Notes: a model not told the origin generated them from the letters alone. A stretch of DNA of 64,000 nt from Treponema_I sp045599005 (GCA_045599005.1 JAZRVF010000011.1:1-64000), one strand, 5' to 3'; shown: positions 26,346-35,224, counted from the first letter of the stretch. Numbers and translations: made by a program.

Positions 26346-26657
26346 TCAGAACTGATTGATGAAAATCAGCACATCAAAGAATGTCAGGGCCACAAGAGCT
26401 TCCACGATACAGAAAAAATAGAGAAACAGAAAAAAAAGATTCCTGAATTTTTTTCTTTTGACAATATCTATCACCATAAGGATGATTCCATAAAAAACGA
26501 AAAAAACCGAAAGGAATGCGGTGACGACTCCTGTGACAGAGATGAAACGGAGAGAAGTATCGGAAAAGCCCTGCTGGTTGCCGATGCCGAAGAAAAACAG
26601 AAGAACAAGAAGAAAAATTGAAAAGAAGCGGATTAATCTTACATTGATTTTGAACAT
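26346..26657 (-). CDS. Small integral membrane protein, unknown function
   Basis: 103 aa from ATG 26657 (the longer form to 26717 lacks support). Three hydrophobic segments with Phe-rich cores (FFSIFLLVLLFFFGIG; VVTAFLSVFFVFYGIILMVI; FFLFLYFFCIVEALVALTFF), separated by short basic loops (RKKFR). I recognise no family. It is divergent from the SPFH-like gene with only 71 bp between their starts. Confidence 0.6.
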   Translation of the reverse strand: MFKINVRLIRFFSIFLLVLLFFFGIGNQQGFSDTSLRFISVTGVVTAFLSVFFVFYGIILMVIDIVKRKKFRNLFFLFLYFFCIVEALVALTFFDVLIFINQF

Positions 26658-26659
26658 TC

Positions 26660-26689
26660 TTGCAGTTTTCTCCCAAGACAGATTATAAT
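26660..26689 (+). promoter_or_regulatory. Candidate sigma-70 promoter for the SPFH-like/AEC pair
   Basis: TTGCAG (26660-26665), 18-bp spacer, TATAAT (26684-26689), about 40 bp before the ATG at 26729. Confidence 0.55.
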
Positions 26690-26728
26690 AAAGCCGATAC
26701 ATCCAATGATAACACAAAGGCGGAAATC

Positions 26729-27580
26729 ATGAAAAGCAAAAAAGGACTTCTTTCTTTCATTCTTCTTCTGGCATGCGCCACTGCAGTTTTTTTCATAGGA
26801 TGGATCCAGTTCTACGTTCCGGCAGGACAGTACGGAGTCCTGATTTCCAAAACCAGCGGTGTTTATGAGGAACCGATCTCAAGCGGATCAATCATCTGGC
26901 GGTGGGAACGTCTTCTTCCTACAAACACCCAGATCCGCATATTTTCAGCTGGTCCCAGAAAGTTCACTTCCTCAGTTTCGGGCGAACTCCCCTCTGCCTC
27001 AATCTACAGTGCAATACTCAACGGGCGTCCTGATTTTTCCTACAGTTTCTCAGTCTCAACGGAACTGAATGTAAAACCTGAGCTTCTGCCAGGCCTTGTA
27101 AAACAGAAAGACCTTCAGGATGACAAAGGTCTTGAGCAATGGCTTCAGAGTCAGGCAGACGCCATTGCAGATGCTGTTGTCCAGCACATACTTACTGCCG
27201 CCCAGACAGACGGTTCCAACGGAATTGATGTCATCCGTATATCAACAGATTCTGAGGGGCTTCTTGAGGCAATCAATGTTGAAAAAGCTTTTTCCTCTGT
27301 GGACGTTGCCTCTGTCTCTGTAAACACTTTCAAGATGCCGGACACACTGCTCTACGCAACGGCAAAAGAGACTTACCTTTCTTACCAGCAGGATCTGCGG
27401 GCGGCTCTTAAAACCACAGTTTCCGCAGAAGCCGAACAGACTGCCAATGATTATCTGCAGTTTGAGCGTTTCGGCAAACTCGGTGCTGTTCTTCAGGCAT
27501 ATCCGATCCTCATTGAGTTTCTGGCAGTTTCCCGGGCAGATGCAGTCGAAGCCTTCAACATTCTGGATGCAATACGCTGA
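26729..27580 (+). CDS. Membrane-anchored Band-7/SPFH-like protein
   Basis: 283 aa from ATG 26729 (ribosome site AAAGGCGG); the in-frame stretch from 26660 overlaps the promoter and is rejected. One N-terminal membrane helix (about 8-28), then QFYVPAGQYGVLISKTSGVY and a beta-rich domain with the order of an SPFH domain, then a helical C-terminus. SPFH proteins form membrane rings that organise proteases or lipids. The match is by pattern only. Its stop overlaps the AEC transporter start (TGATG). Confidence 0.6.
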   Translation: MKSKKGLLSFILLLACATAVFFIGWIQFYVPAGQYGVLISKTSGVYEEPISSGSIIWRWERLLPTNTQIRIFSAGPRKFTSSVSGELPSASIYSAILNGRPDFSYSFSVSTELNVKPELLPGLVKQKDLQDDKGLEQWLQSQADAIADAVVQHILTAAQTDGSNGIDVIRISTDSEGLLEAINVEKAFSSVDVASVSVNTFKMPDTLLYATAKETYLSYQQDLRAALKTTVSAEAEQTANDYLQFERFGKLGAVLQAYPILIEFLAVSRADAVEAFNILDAIR

Positions 27581-28599
27581 TGCTTGATTCCCTGCTTTTT
27601 TCCCTTAATGCACTGCTTCCAATCATCCTTCTGGTTCTGCTGGGTTACGGTCTTAAGCAGAACGGGACATTGAGCGATCGATTCCTTTCAGAGGGCAACA
27701 AGTTCTGCTTCAATTACTGCTTTCTGGCAATGATGTTCATAAACATCTACAAAATCGATTCTTTTGATTCCATCCGCTGGCAGACGGTGATTGTAGCCAT
27801 TGTCGGAGTGGTCATTCTTTTTCTTGCTGGACTTGCCTTTGTACTTATTTTCGTACCTGAGAACAGGCAGAAAGGTGTGGTTCATCAGGCTTTCTACCGT
27901 TCAAACTTTGCAATAATAGGTTTACCTCTGGCACAGAATCTTTTCGGAGACGAAGGCATGGCGGCAGCGGCTCTGGTTTCGGCATTCGCGGTTCCATTAT
28001 TCAATGTTTTTGCAGTGGTTTCCCTTACGGTTTTCGTGCAGAAAAATGAAAACCAGAAGGACCGAAGCAGCGGACTTAAGAACTTCTTCAAGGTCATTCT
28101 TCAGATTCTGAAAAATCCATTGATTGAAGGAGTCGCTCTGGGCTTGATATGTCTTGCTTTAAGACCATACACAAACGGATGGCGGCTTTCTACGGGCAAT
28201 CTTAAATTTCTGTACAAGACAATGGATTCTTTGGCAACCATCGCGCCATGGCTTTCACTGGTAATTCTTGGCGGGCGCTTCTCTTTTTCGGCAATCAAAG
28301 GACTCCGGAAACAGATTGCGCAGGGTGTCTGCGTCCGTCTTTTCGTGGCGCCACTCGTTGGTTTTCTTTCCGCTTATTTTTTTCCAGGACTTTTGGGACT
28401 TCCTGCTCTTGAGGGCGCAGACTGGGCAGCACTTTTTGCCCTCTATGCAGCGCCCATAGCCATAGCAAGTGTTGCCATGGCTGACCAGATGGACAATGAC
28501 TCAGATCTGGCAGGACAGATTCTGGTCTGGAGCACGCTTTTCTCTGTCATCACACTTTTCGTTTACATAACAGCAATGCGTGCCGCAGGTTTTTTCTGA
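27580..28599 (+). CDS. AEC-family transporter (auxin efflux carrier-like permease)
   Basis: 339 aa with about ten membrane segments in two halves, the AEC arrangement. Typical stretches: NALLPIILLVLLGYGLKQNG at the N-terminus, YRSNFAIIGLPLAQNLFGDEG in the first half, and a C-terminal APIAIASVAMADQMDNDSDL, where polar breaks in helices form the transport site. Relatives export organic anions such as malate. Coupled to the preceding gene by a TGATG overlap. Confidence 0.85.
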   Translation: MLDSLLFSLNALLPIILLVLLGYGLKQNGTLSDRFLSEGNKFCFNYCFLAMMFINIYKIDSFDSIRWQTVIVAIVGVVILFLAGLAFVLIFVPENRQKGVVHQAFYRSNFAIIGLPLAQNLFGDEGMAAAALVSAFAVPLFNVFAVVSLTVFVQKNENQKDRSSGLKNFFKVILQILKNPLIEGVALGLICLALRPYTNGWRLSTGNLKFLYKTMDSLATIAPWLSLVILGGRFSFSAIKGLRKQIAQGVCVRLFVAPLVGFLSAYFFPGLLGLPALEGADWAALFALYAAPIAIASVAMADQMDNDSDLAGQILVWSTLFSVITLFVYITAMRAAGFF

Positions 28600-28609
28600 T
28601 TGAATCAGA

Positions 28610-30085
28610 TTACAGACTCTTCATTTTCTTGATTACAGGTTCGCTTGTAAAATCAATTCCCAGTTTCTTAAGAATCTTACGGTCAATTTCACTGAGCATA
28701 ACCGTGGTATGAACCTGTGCTCCCTTGAGTTTTGGCAGCATCTTAAGGGCTTCTGCGGCACGGTCGTCAGTGTTGCTTACCATTGCAAGGGCAACCAGAA
28801 CCTCATCTGTGTGCAGACGGGGATTGTGTCCAAGCAGATACTCAGTCTTTACTTTCTGAATCGGTTCAACAGCAGTTGCAGGAATCAGTCTGACCTCATG
28901 AGGAATGCCTGCAAGATGTTTTGTCGCATTAAGCAGAAGTGCGGCACAGGCACCGAAAAGGTCAGAAGTTGAGGAAGTGATGATGTCACCGTTATCAAGT
29001 TCAATTGCGGCACAAGGCACACCGTCTTTTGCGGCGCGGTCCAGGGCTGCTTTCACACACCGCCGTTCATCCTTGGAAATCTTGGACTGGTTCATGAGCA
29101 GCTCAATCTTGTTGACTTCGCTTTCATTGTTTGAACCTTCTGCAAGTTTGTCGAGAGCTGTGTAGTAGCGGCGGATGATTTCCTGACGGCTTGCGGTGCA
29201 GCAGGCTTCGTCATCAAAAATGCTGAGTCCAGCCATATTTACGCCCATGTCCGTAGGTGATTTATATGGATTCTCACCGTAAATGCCTTCAAAAATCGCA
29301 TTCAGTACAGGGAAAATCTCAATGTCGCGGTTATAGTTTACAGTTGTCTTTCCGTAGGCTTCAAGATGGAAAGGATCAATCATGTTTACATCATTAAGGT
29401 CAGCGGTCGCAGCTTCATAAGCCAGGTTCACAGGATGCTTGAGAGGCAGGTTCCAGATGGGGAAAGTTTCGTATTTTGCATAGCCTGCTTTAATGCCACG
29501 TTTATTGTCCTGATAAAGCTGGGAAAGACAGGTTGCCATTTTTCCACTTCCAGGACCGGGTGCAGTAATAACAACCAGGGGGCGAGTTGTCTCAATGTAA
29601 TCATTCTTGCCGAATCCCTCATCACTGTTGATAAGGGAAACGTTCATTGGATAGCCTTCAATCGTGTAATGAAGGTAGGTTCTGATGTTCATTTTTTCCA
29701 GTTTTGCACGGAAAATATCAGCAGCCGTCTGATTTGCATAATGCGTAATAACGACACTGCCTACCATAAGGCCGCGGCTCTGGAATTCATCACGGAGACG
29801 GAGGACATCCATATCATAGGTGATGCCCAGATCACCGCGTACTTTGTTTTTTACAATGTCTTCCGCAGAAATAACGATTACAATCTCTGCAAAATCAGCA
29901 ATCTGCATGAGCATCTTGAGTTTTGAATCAGGTTCAAAACCGGGAAGTACACGAGAGGCATGGTAATCATCAAAAAGTTTGCCGCCAAATTCAAGGTAAA
30001 GTTTGTCTCCAAACTTTGCAATCCGCTCTTTAATGTGTTCAGACTGGATCTTAAGGTATTTTTCGTTGTCAAAGCCGTATTTCAT
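28610..30085 (-). CDS. DUF1846 family protein
   Basis: 491 aa. Begins GFDNEKYLKIQSEHIKERI and carries EFGGKLFDDYHASRVLPGF, the clearest hallmark of DUF1846, with VVITAPGPGSGKMATCLSQLY (a P-loop-like glycine loop) around residue 180. Members are large soluble proteins of unknown biochemical role found in many anaerobes and firmicutes. Monocistronic; converges with the AEC transporter with a 10-bp gap. Confidence 0.85.
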   Translation of the reverse strand: MKYGFDNEKYLKIQSEHIKERIAKFGDKLYLEFGGKLFDDYHASRVLPGFEPDSKLKMLMQIADFAEIVIVISAEDIVKNKVRGDLGITYDMDVLRLRDEFQSRGLMVGSVVITHYANQTAADIFRAKLEKMNIRTYLHYTIEGYPMNVSLINSDEGFGKNDYIETTRPLVVITAPGPGSGKMATCLSQLYQDNKRGIKAGYAKYETFPIWNLPLKHPVNLAYEAATADLNDVNMIDPFHLEAYGKTTVNYNRDIEIFPVLNAIFEGIYGENPYKSPTDMGVNMAGLSIFDDEACCTASRQEIIRRYYTALDKLAEGSNNESEVNKIELLMNQSKISKDERRCVKAALDRAAKDGVPCAAIELDNGDIITSSTSDLFGACAALLLNATKHLAGIPHEVRLIPATAVEPIQKVKTEYLLGHNPRLHTDEVLVALAMVSNTDDRAAEALKMLPKLKGAQVHTTVMLSEIDRKILKKLGIDFTSEPVIKKMKSL

Positions 30086-30148
30086 AACGGACCTTATTTT
30101 ATCATAATTTTAAAGCCCGTTGCAATAATTCAGAACTTTGACACAGAT

Positions 30149-30586
30149 TTATGCTTCTTCCTGCAACTGATTCTTCTGGGCCTGAATCATCTGATGTTTG
30201 TATTCTGAGGGTGACAGAGAGAAAATATCAATGTCGGGGATATTATTCAGCATTGTCACTTCGCCCTGAAAGTCAACATTATCAGAGATACGGAGCTGAT
30301 TTGTCTTGACATCTCCGATAATCCTGCTTCCGGGATACATCTCAACCCGTTTCTGGCCGTCAATATTGCCTTCAACAGAGCCGTAAATCACAACAGAATC
30401 AGCAACCATACTCTCAACTTTGCATTCAGCAGTCTTTGAAATCTCAAGACTTCCTGCGGATTTTATGGAACCGGAGAAACTCCCTGCAATAACCAGATTG
30501 TCTTTAAATTCCAAAACTCCGTCAAAAGAAGTTTCTTCACCAAGAATTGTAATGTTTCCGCTATTCTGATAAAGAATTTTTCCCAT
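30149..30586 (-). CDS. Bactofilin (polymer-forming cytoskeletal protein)
   Basis: 145 aa. The central part (about 12-110) is the repeating short-strand pattern of the bactofilin beta-helix (FDGVLEFKDNLVIAGSFSGS; KSAGSLEISKTAECKVESMV; SVVIYGSVEGNIDGQKRVEM; PGSRIIGDVKTNQLRI). Bactofilins assemble filaments without nucleotide and shape or scaffold the envelope. Its start lies 26 bp inside the end of lnt. Confidence 0.9.
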   Translation of the reverse strand: MGKILYQNSGNITILGEETSFDGVLEFKDNLVIAGSFSGSIKSAGSLEISKTAECKVESMVADSVVIYGSVEGNIDGQKRVEMYPGSRIIGDVKTNQLRISDNVDFQGEVTMLNNIPDIDIFSLSPSEYKHQMIQAQKNQLQEEA

Positions 30587-32192
30587 TTTTCTTTCCTATT
30601 AATTTGATCAGGATTCCGGCAACAATAAGAAGTGAAGCCGCAACAACAAAGAATACACCGGCATAATCACCGTATCTGGTATATATGGTTTTATGAGAAC
30701 TGACATCCATTACAGGAATTGTTCCCACAAGATAGGTCTCAGCAAACTGCTCGGCACAGGCAGTGATTTTTCCATTGGGATCGATTATACAGGTAGGCCC
30801 GGAAGCAGTTGACCGTACAGTGGGGATTCTGTTCTCAACACTGCGGAACAGAGCCATGGCAAGATGCTGTGTCTGGCAGGCTTCGCTGTGAGCCCAGGCA
30901 TCATTGGTCATGTTTGCTATGAACTGTGCGCCGTTGTTTACATAACGCCTTGTTATGTAGCCGAAAGTATCCTCAAAACAGATGGGGGAACCGAATTTAA
31001 CCCCGTCCACCTCAAAAACAACCGCCTCATCCCCGATCTCCCAGAAGTGGGTGTCGTTATCCTTGAGCATCTGGTAAACCATTGGCAAGGATTTTTTGAA
31101 AGGGAAAGATTCTGTAAAGGGCACAAGATGCATTTTGTGATATGTTTCCGGTTTTGGCGGAATGACGTTTTCTCCGGGACGGAACAGAAGTGCGGAATTG
31201 TAGTCCACAGAACCGTAGACTCCGTCAGAAGTGTATCCCATGACAGCATCATCATTACCGATAAGGAAAGGCACATCCTTTGAATCAAGATATTTGAGCA
31301 GGGTGTCAACATAATTGAACAGATTCCTGTTTTCACGATGCTGATAATGCCAGGTGATTCGGGGAACAAATGCGGTTTCAGGCCATACAACAAGCTGAAT
31401 GTCAGGGTCCTCCGCAAGGGCACGGTCGGAAAGTCTCATCAGTTTGTTCAGCTCAACCTTATAGGCAGACTCACCGCCCCTCCAGGGGTCAGCATTGGTT
31501 TCCATAAGGGCAACTTTCATGGTTTCGTTTTCAGAATAATCAACAGGACTTACAAAACCGTACACTATGATCGCACAGAAAACCAAAGCCCATACTGCAC
31601 CGGGAATCCAGTGGTTCCGGATTTTTGCACCGATTCCGGAAGCTCTGTCATTGATGACTGCAGTTATCCAGGCCGACGTGAAAGTAATCACGGCGCTAAG
31701 TCCGAAAACACCGATAACGTCAACACACTGGATAAGAAGAGTCCACTTCCAGTGTGAATAAGCTGTCACGCCGTAGCTGAAACCGGTAAATCCCGTAGTT
31801 TTGATGTATTCGTAGGCGCACCAGACAACCCACTGGGCATAACTTGAATATTTAGGAAAAAGTTCGGATACAAGTTTAAGAAGGAAAAAAGTAATAAGCA
31901 GGTAGATTCCGTACATACCTGCAATTACAGGCATTGCAACAGGATCAAAGGTTGCAAGCCAGAAAACATATATGAAATAACTGCCTAATCCGTACAGAAG
32001 ACCGTAAAGCCAGACTGACTTCCATGAAGCCCTCTGAACGAGAAGAAAAACAGGAATGAATGCGAAATAAGAAAGAAAAGGTAAACCGGGAAGGAATAAA
32101 TCTGTAGGATGCGGAAGTGCAAACAGAAAACAGGCTGAAATAAGAAGACCGATATTGATCAGAACGTAACGAACATTTTTTGTAATCTGCAT
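30561..32192 (-). CDS. lnt: Apolipoprotein N-acyltransferase
   Basis: 543 aa. Six or so N-terminal membrane helices, then the nitrilase-fold catalytic domain with the Glu (VWPETAFVPR), Lys (KMHLVPFTE) and Cys (GSPICFEDTFG) triad in order, ending with a C-terminal membrane helix. Adds the third acyl chain to lipoproteins, fitting a genome with many lipoproteins. Middle gene of HU-lnt-bactofilin; the HU gene ends 12 bp upstream. Confidence 0.93.
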   Translation of the reverse strand: MQITKNVRYVLINIGLLISACFLFALPHPTDLFLPGLPFLSYFAFIPVFLLVQRASWKSVWLYGLLYGLGSYFIYVFWLATFDPVAMPVIAGMYGIYLLITFFLLKLVSELFPKYSSYAQWVVWCAYEYIKTTGFTGFSYGVTAYSHWKWTLLIQCVDVIGVFGLSAVITFTSAWITAVINDRASGIGAKIRNHWIPGAVWALVFCAIIVYGFVSPVDYSENETMKVALMETNADPWRGGESAYKVELNKLMRLSDRALAEDPDIQLVVWPETAFVPRITWHYQHRENRNLFNYVDTLLKYLDSKDVPFLIGNDDAVMGYTSDGVYGSVDYNSALLFRPGENVIPPKPETYHKMHLVPFTESFPFKKSLPMVYQMLKDNDTHFWEIGDEAVVFEVDGVKFGSPICFEDTFGYITRRYVNNGAQFIANMTNDAWAHSEACQTQHLAMALFRSVENRIPTVRSTASGPTCIIDPNGKITACAEQFAETYLVGTIPVMDVSSHKTIYTRYGDYAGVFFVVAASLLIVAGILIKLIGKKNGKNSLSE

Positions 32193-32204
32193 GGACTATA
32201 TGCC

Positions 32205-32510
32205 TTACTCTTTTACAGGCAGATGCCAGAGTGCATTGCGCAAATCCTGACCGGATCTGAAAGCAGCTACATAATGTGGTTCAACAGAAAGCTGTTCGCC
32301 GGTTTTGGGATTCCGGGCTTTGGAACGGCCTTTGCGCAGTCTGAGCTCAAAGGTGCCGAATCCGCGAAGCTCTATGGTTGCGCCTTCTTTAAGAGAATCT
32401 TTGATGTTGTCAAGCAGAGAATCCACCACAGACTGAATAACTTTTTTCTCACAGTTGATATCTTCGTAAACTGCTTCTACAAGGTCATACTTTGTGATTT
32501 TTTCTGCCAT
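32205..32510 (-). CDS. HU-family nucleoid DNA-binding protein
   Basis: 101 aa. N-terminal helical dimer part (ITKYDLVEAVYEDINCEKK) and the DNA-clamping beta arms: IELRGFGTFELRLRKGRSKA, ARNPKTGEQLSVEPHYVAAF. Bends and compacts DNA. The gene is directly downstream of a T-tailed hairpin (32540-32578), so it needs a promoter in the 130-bp gap or read-through from rpsT. Confidence 0.93.
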   Translation of the reverse strand: MAEKITKYDLVEAVYEDINCEKKVIQSVVDSLLDNIKDSLKEGATIELRGFGTFELRLRKGRSKARNPKTGEQLSVEPHYVAAFRSGQDLRNALWHLPVKE

Positions 32511-32539
32511 AAAAGTATCCTAAAAAATGCACATTTAAT

Positions 32540-32578
32540 GAAAAAAAAAGTGTAAAGGGACAATTCCCAAAACACTTT
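32540..32578 (-). terminator. Second terminator-like hairpin between rpsT and the HU gene
   Basis: Plus-strand arms AAAGTGT (32547-32553) and ACACTTT (32572-32578), with an inner GGG/CCC pair. On the minus strand it is followed by nine T residues. Confidence 0.6.
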
Positions 32579-32588
32579 AACCGAAGCG

Positions 32589-32628
32589 AAAACTAAGGAG
32601 CCGGAAACATTCCGAACCCGGACTCCTT
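32589..32628 (-). terminator. Terminator after rpsT
   Basis: Arms 32595-32604 (AAGGAGCCGG) and 32618-32628 (CCGGACTCCTT) pair with one bulge; on the minus strand followed by AGTTTTC. Confidence 0.75.
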
Positions 32629-32640
32629 GTTTTACCAATG

Positions 32641-32919
32641 CTATTTGGCTGCTGCAAATGTTGCGTTGAACAGCTTCATCATTCTTGACTTTTTACGAGC
32701 CACAGCATTCTTTTTCAAGATTCCCTTGCGAGCGTCGGTATCAAGTTCTTTTACAAGATCATGAAGACGTTCTGAAGCAAGTGCCTGATCGTTAGCATGA
32801 ACAGCTTCTACAAATTTGCGAGCGCTTGTGCGTGCTGAACTTTTAGCGGCCTTGTTGCGAATTCTGCGAACTTCGCTCTGCTTATGTCTTTTTTCTGCAG
32901 ATGATTGTTTAACTGCCAA
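32641..32919 (-). CDS. rpsT: 30S ribosomal protein S20
   Basis: 92 aa, all helical and strongly basic: AEKRHKQSEVRRIRNKAAKS, ending KNAVARKKSRMMKLFNA. Binds 16S rRNA early in 30S assembly. The start is TTG (TTG-GCA-GTT-AAA) behind a strong GGAGGG. In E. coli rpsT also begins with UUG, which matters for its autoregulation; the same control is possible here. Own promoter upstream and terminator downstream. Confidence 0.95.
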   Translation of the reverse strand: MAVKQSSAEKRHKQSEVRRIRNKAAKSSARTSARKFVEAVHANDQALASERLHDLVKELDTDARKGILKKNAVARKKSRMMKLFNATFAAAK

Positions 32920-32949
32920 TGGAGACCCTCCAAATATAAACTGTTAATT

Positions 32950-32978
32950 ACTTTAACAAACCGCGTACAATAAGTCAA
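32950..32978 (-). promoter_or_regulatory. Sigma-70 promoter of rpsT
   Basis: Minus strand TTGACT (32973-32978), 17-bp spacer, TAAAGT (32950-32955), giving a leader of about 20-25 nt before GGAGGG. Confidence 0.7.
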
Positions 32979-33012
32979 GGGAACAAAAGAAAGACAGAGG
33001 GCAAAAAATCAT

Positions 33013-34029
33013 ATGCAAAATCCTGAAAATGAACTAAAATCCCAAAATATGACTGATTATGATTTTTTCGGTGCTGAAGAGGCAAAAAAACTCAAGGCAA
33101 AGAACAGGATCTACAAAGGGATTGAAACTCCTCTGGATCTTTACGACAGACTGACCAAAATCTGGTGCTGCGATTCCTGCGCCCCCAGAATGAGAAAGAA
33201 CTGGTCCCCTGCAAACAGAACTCTTGGCCAATGCTCAATCACTGCTTTTCTTGCCCAGGACATTTTCGGCGGTGAAGTCTACGAGATGCCCACGGAAAAC
33301 GGCGGTGTCCACTGCTACAACCAGGTTGACGGTGTTGTCTTTGACCTTACAAGCGAACAGTTCGGTGAGAAAGCGGCATCCCTTGTCTACGACTGTGCCA
33401 TGAAAGGTGACAGAAACAGCGAGAAAAATTTTTCAAAGGCGGAAAAGAAAGAACGCTACGAATACATCAGAAGCAGACTGGAAAAGATTTATGACAGCCA
33501 CCTTTTCTTCGTTCGTCACGGGGAGACTGTCTGGAATGTTGAGAACAGAATCTGCGGCGCAACGGACAGCCCTCTTACAGACAGAGGCCGGCAGCAGGCA
33601 CAGGAAGCCGCGGCGAAGATTCTTGAGCAGGGAATCAAATTTGACAGGATACTTTACTCCCCTTTGAGCCGGGCACGGGACACAGCCATGGCAATTTCAG
33701 AAGCCACAGGAATTGAGCCGGTCATGGAAGTGCGTCTCATAGAACAGAACTTTGGAAAATGGGAAGGCACAAACTGTTTCCAGGAAGAGTTCATCAAGGC
33801 AAAATGCAGTCTGGCACAGGATTTTGACGGTGGCGAAAGCATGCTGAAACTCTGTCAGAGAATTTACGGCCTTCTGGACCAGATCCGGGAAGACAGGGAA
33901 CACACTTATCTTCTTGTTGCCCATAACGGAATTGCAAGAGCTGTCAATTCCTACTTCAATTCAATGACAAACGAAGAATACGGCCTTTTCGGGCTGAAAA
34001 ACTGCGAAATCAAGCGTTACGATTTCTGA
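33013..34029 (+). CDS. Fusion of a YunG-like domain and a histidine phosphatase
   Basis: 338 aa. Residues about 35-140 match the YunG pattern: LYDRLTKIWCCDSCAPRM, NRTLGQCSITAFLAQDIFGG, then VHCYNQVDGVVFDLTSEQFG. Residues about 170-335 are a histidine phosphatase of the phosphoglycerate-mutase branch, with catalytic FVRHGETVWN, IEQNFGKWEG and the second His in LLVAHNGIARA. The phosphatase probably acts on a small phosphorylated metabolite; the YunG-like part has no assigned activity. Monocistronic, GAGGG upstream. Confidence 0.8.
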   Translation: MQNPENELKSQNMTDYDFFGAEEAKKLKAKNRIYKGIETPLDLYDRLTKIWCCDSCAPRMRKNWSPANRTLGQCSITAFLAQDIFGGEVYEMPTENGGVHCYNQVDGVVFDLTSEQFGEKAASLVYDCAMKGDRNSEKNFSKAEKKERYEYIRSRLEKIYDSHLFFVRHGETVWNVENRICGATDSPLTDRGRQQAQEAAAKILEQGIKFDRILYSPLSRARDTAMAISEATGIEPVMEVRLIEQNFGKWEGTNCFQEEFIKAKCSLAQDFDGGESMLKLCQRIYGLLDQIREDREHTYLLVAHNGIARAVNSYFNSMTNEEYGLFGLKNCEIKRYDF

Positions 34030-34078
34030 CATTATATGTCAGGAAAAATGCCGGGCTTTCAGATCAATTATACCCAAT

Positions 34079-34186
34079 GGTAAAAATAACTGCACTGCGC
34101 CGAAAACCTGACAAAAATCGCGGTGCAACAAGGTGCAAGCGAATTCTTGTCAGATCTTCGGCTACGTTCCGGTTATTTTTATCACC
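34079..34186. other. Long imperfect inverted repeat (extended hairpin) upstream of deoC
   Basis: Paired segments nest around a loop near 34122-34138: AAAAATAAC/GTTATTTTT, CCGAA/TTCGG, CTGACAA/TTGTCAG and TCGC/GCGA, separated by small near-symmetrical internal loops. The outermost bases GGT/ACC add further pairing. It could be a transcribed structured RNA, a terminator for the gene ending at 34029 or a small palindromic repeat element. No protein is encoded across it. Confidence 0.5.
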
Positions 34187-34265
34187 ACATATATTGTTTT
34201 CAAAACCCGAAATTGATGTAATATCATATTTTTATCACGAGGTTTACGTAATAAGGAGATTTTTT

Positions 34266-34931
34266 ATGAATTCTGTTGCAAAAATGATTGACCACACAAA
34301 CCTTAAGGCTTTTGCAGGAAAAAAAGACATTGAAAAACTTTGTCAGGAAGCAAAAGAACATGGATTTGCTTCTGTCTGTGTAAACTCTGTCTGGGTAAAG
34401 ACAGCTTCCGCACTCCTTGCCGGCACTGATTCACAGGGACACCATGTGAAAACCTGTACCGTTGTCGGATTTCCCCTGGGCGCAATGTCTCACGAAGCAA
34501 AAGCCTTTGAGACAACACAGGCTGTGAATGACGGTGCTGAAGAAATCGATATGGTGATTGATATCGGAGCAGCAAAAGACGGCCGCTGGGAAGATGTGAA
34601 AAGCGATATTTCGGGCATTGTGAAAGCAGCAAAAGCAAAAGACGCCCTTGTCAAAGTGATTCTGGAGAACTGCTACCTTACAAAAGAAGAGATTGAGAAA
34701 GCCTGTCTCTGCTGTGTTGAATGCGGAGCGGATTTTGTCAAAACATCAACAGGTTTCGGTACAGGCGGCGCTACTCCGGAAGATGTTGCCCTTATGAAAA
34801 AGACAGTCGCGGGGAAGGCACTTGTAAAAGCTGCAGGCGGCATCAGGGACAAAGATTCCGCACAGAAAATGATTGATGCGGGAGCCGACCGTCTCGGATG
34901 TTCTGCAGGCATCGCAATTGTTGCGGGGTAA
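34266..34931 (+). CDS. deoC: Deoxyribose-phosphate aldolase
   Basis: 221 aa from ATG 34266 with AAGGAGA 8 nt upstream; the frame extends to 34077 but that region is the hairpin and promoter. DeoC landmarks: MIDHTNLKAFA at the N-terminus, EIDMVIDIGAAKDG (catalytic Asp), Schiff-base Lys in DFVKTSTGFGTGGAT, and the second Lys in VKAAGGIRDKDSA. Splits deoxyribose-5-phosphate to glyceraldehyde-3-phosphate and acetaldehyde, in nucleoside salvage. Monocistronic. Confidence 0.95.
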   Translation: MNSVAKMIDHTNLKAFAGKKDIEKLCQEAKEHGFASVCVNSVWVKTASALLAGTDSQGHHVKTCTVVGFPLGAMSHEAKAFETTQAVNDGAEEIDMVIDIGAAKDGRWEDVKSDISGIVKAAKAKDALVKVILENCYLTKEEIEKACLCCVECGADFVKTSTGFGTGGATPEDVALMKKTVAGKALVKAAGGIRDKDSAQKMIDAGADRLGCSAGIAIVAG

Positions 34932-35062
34932 CAAATAAATCTGTCGGGCGCTAATACATGCCCCCTTATCTGAGCGCTCGATTTCTGGATTTTTCAGATT
35001 GCGGTCTGAATCTTCTATACTCGTCACAATGATGTTCTTCTGCCAGCTGATAAACATAGCCG

Positions 35063-35224
35063 TCACAAATCATCGATTGTTATATATCCATTTGCATCGT
35101 ATTCATATACAAACTTGAGGATATAGTTCTTTATCTCTTTATCATACAAATAGTGTTTCTCTGTACTGTTTCCGTTCACATCGTATACAAATTCTGAACG
35201 GCTTACAATGCAATTCCTAACAGA
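35063..35224 (-). pseudogene. 3' remnant of a YD-type repeat protein gene
   Basis: The minus strand reads 53 in-frame codons ending at TGA 35063-35065, with two copies of a Tyr/Asp-Asn-Gly pattern: SEFVYDVNGNSTEKHYLYD and LKFVYEYDANGYITIDDL. This resembles the tail of proteins with YD-like repeats. Upstream the frame is closed by TGA at 35225-35227 and there is no start codon, so it is a remnant. The rest of the 440-bp gap (34932-35369) shows only the terminator at 35293-35357. Confidence 0.5.

Noticed and set aside
34077..34265. 63-residue N-terminal extension of DeoC
   Set aside because: Non-conserved, crosses the long hairpin, and ATG 34266 has AAGGAGA at the right distance.
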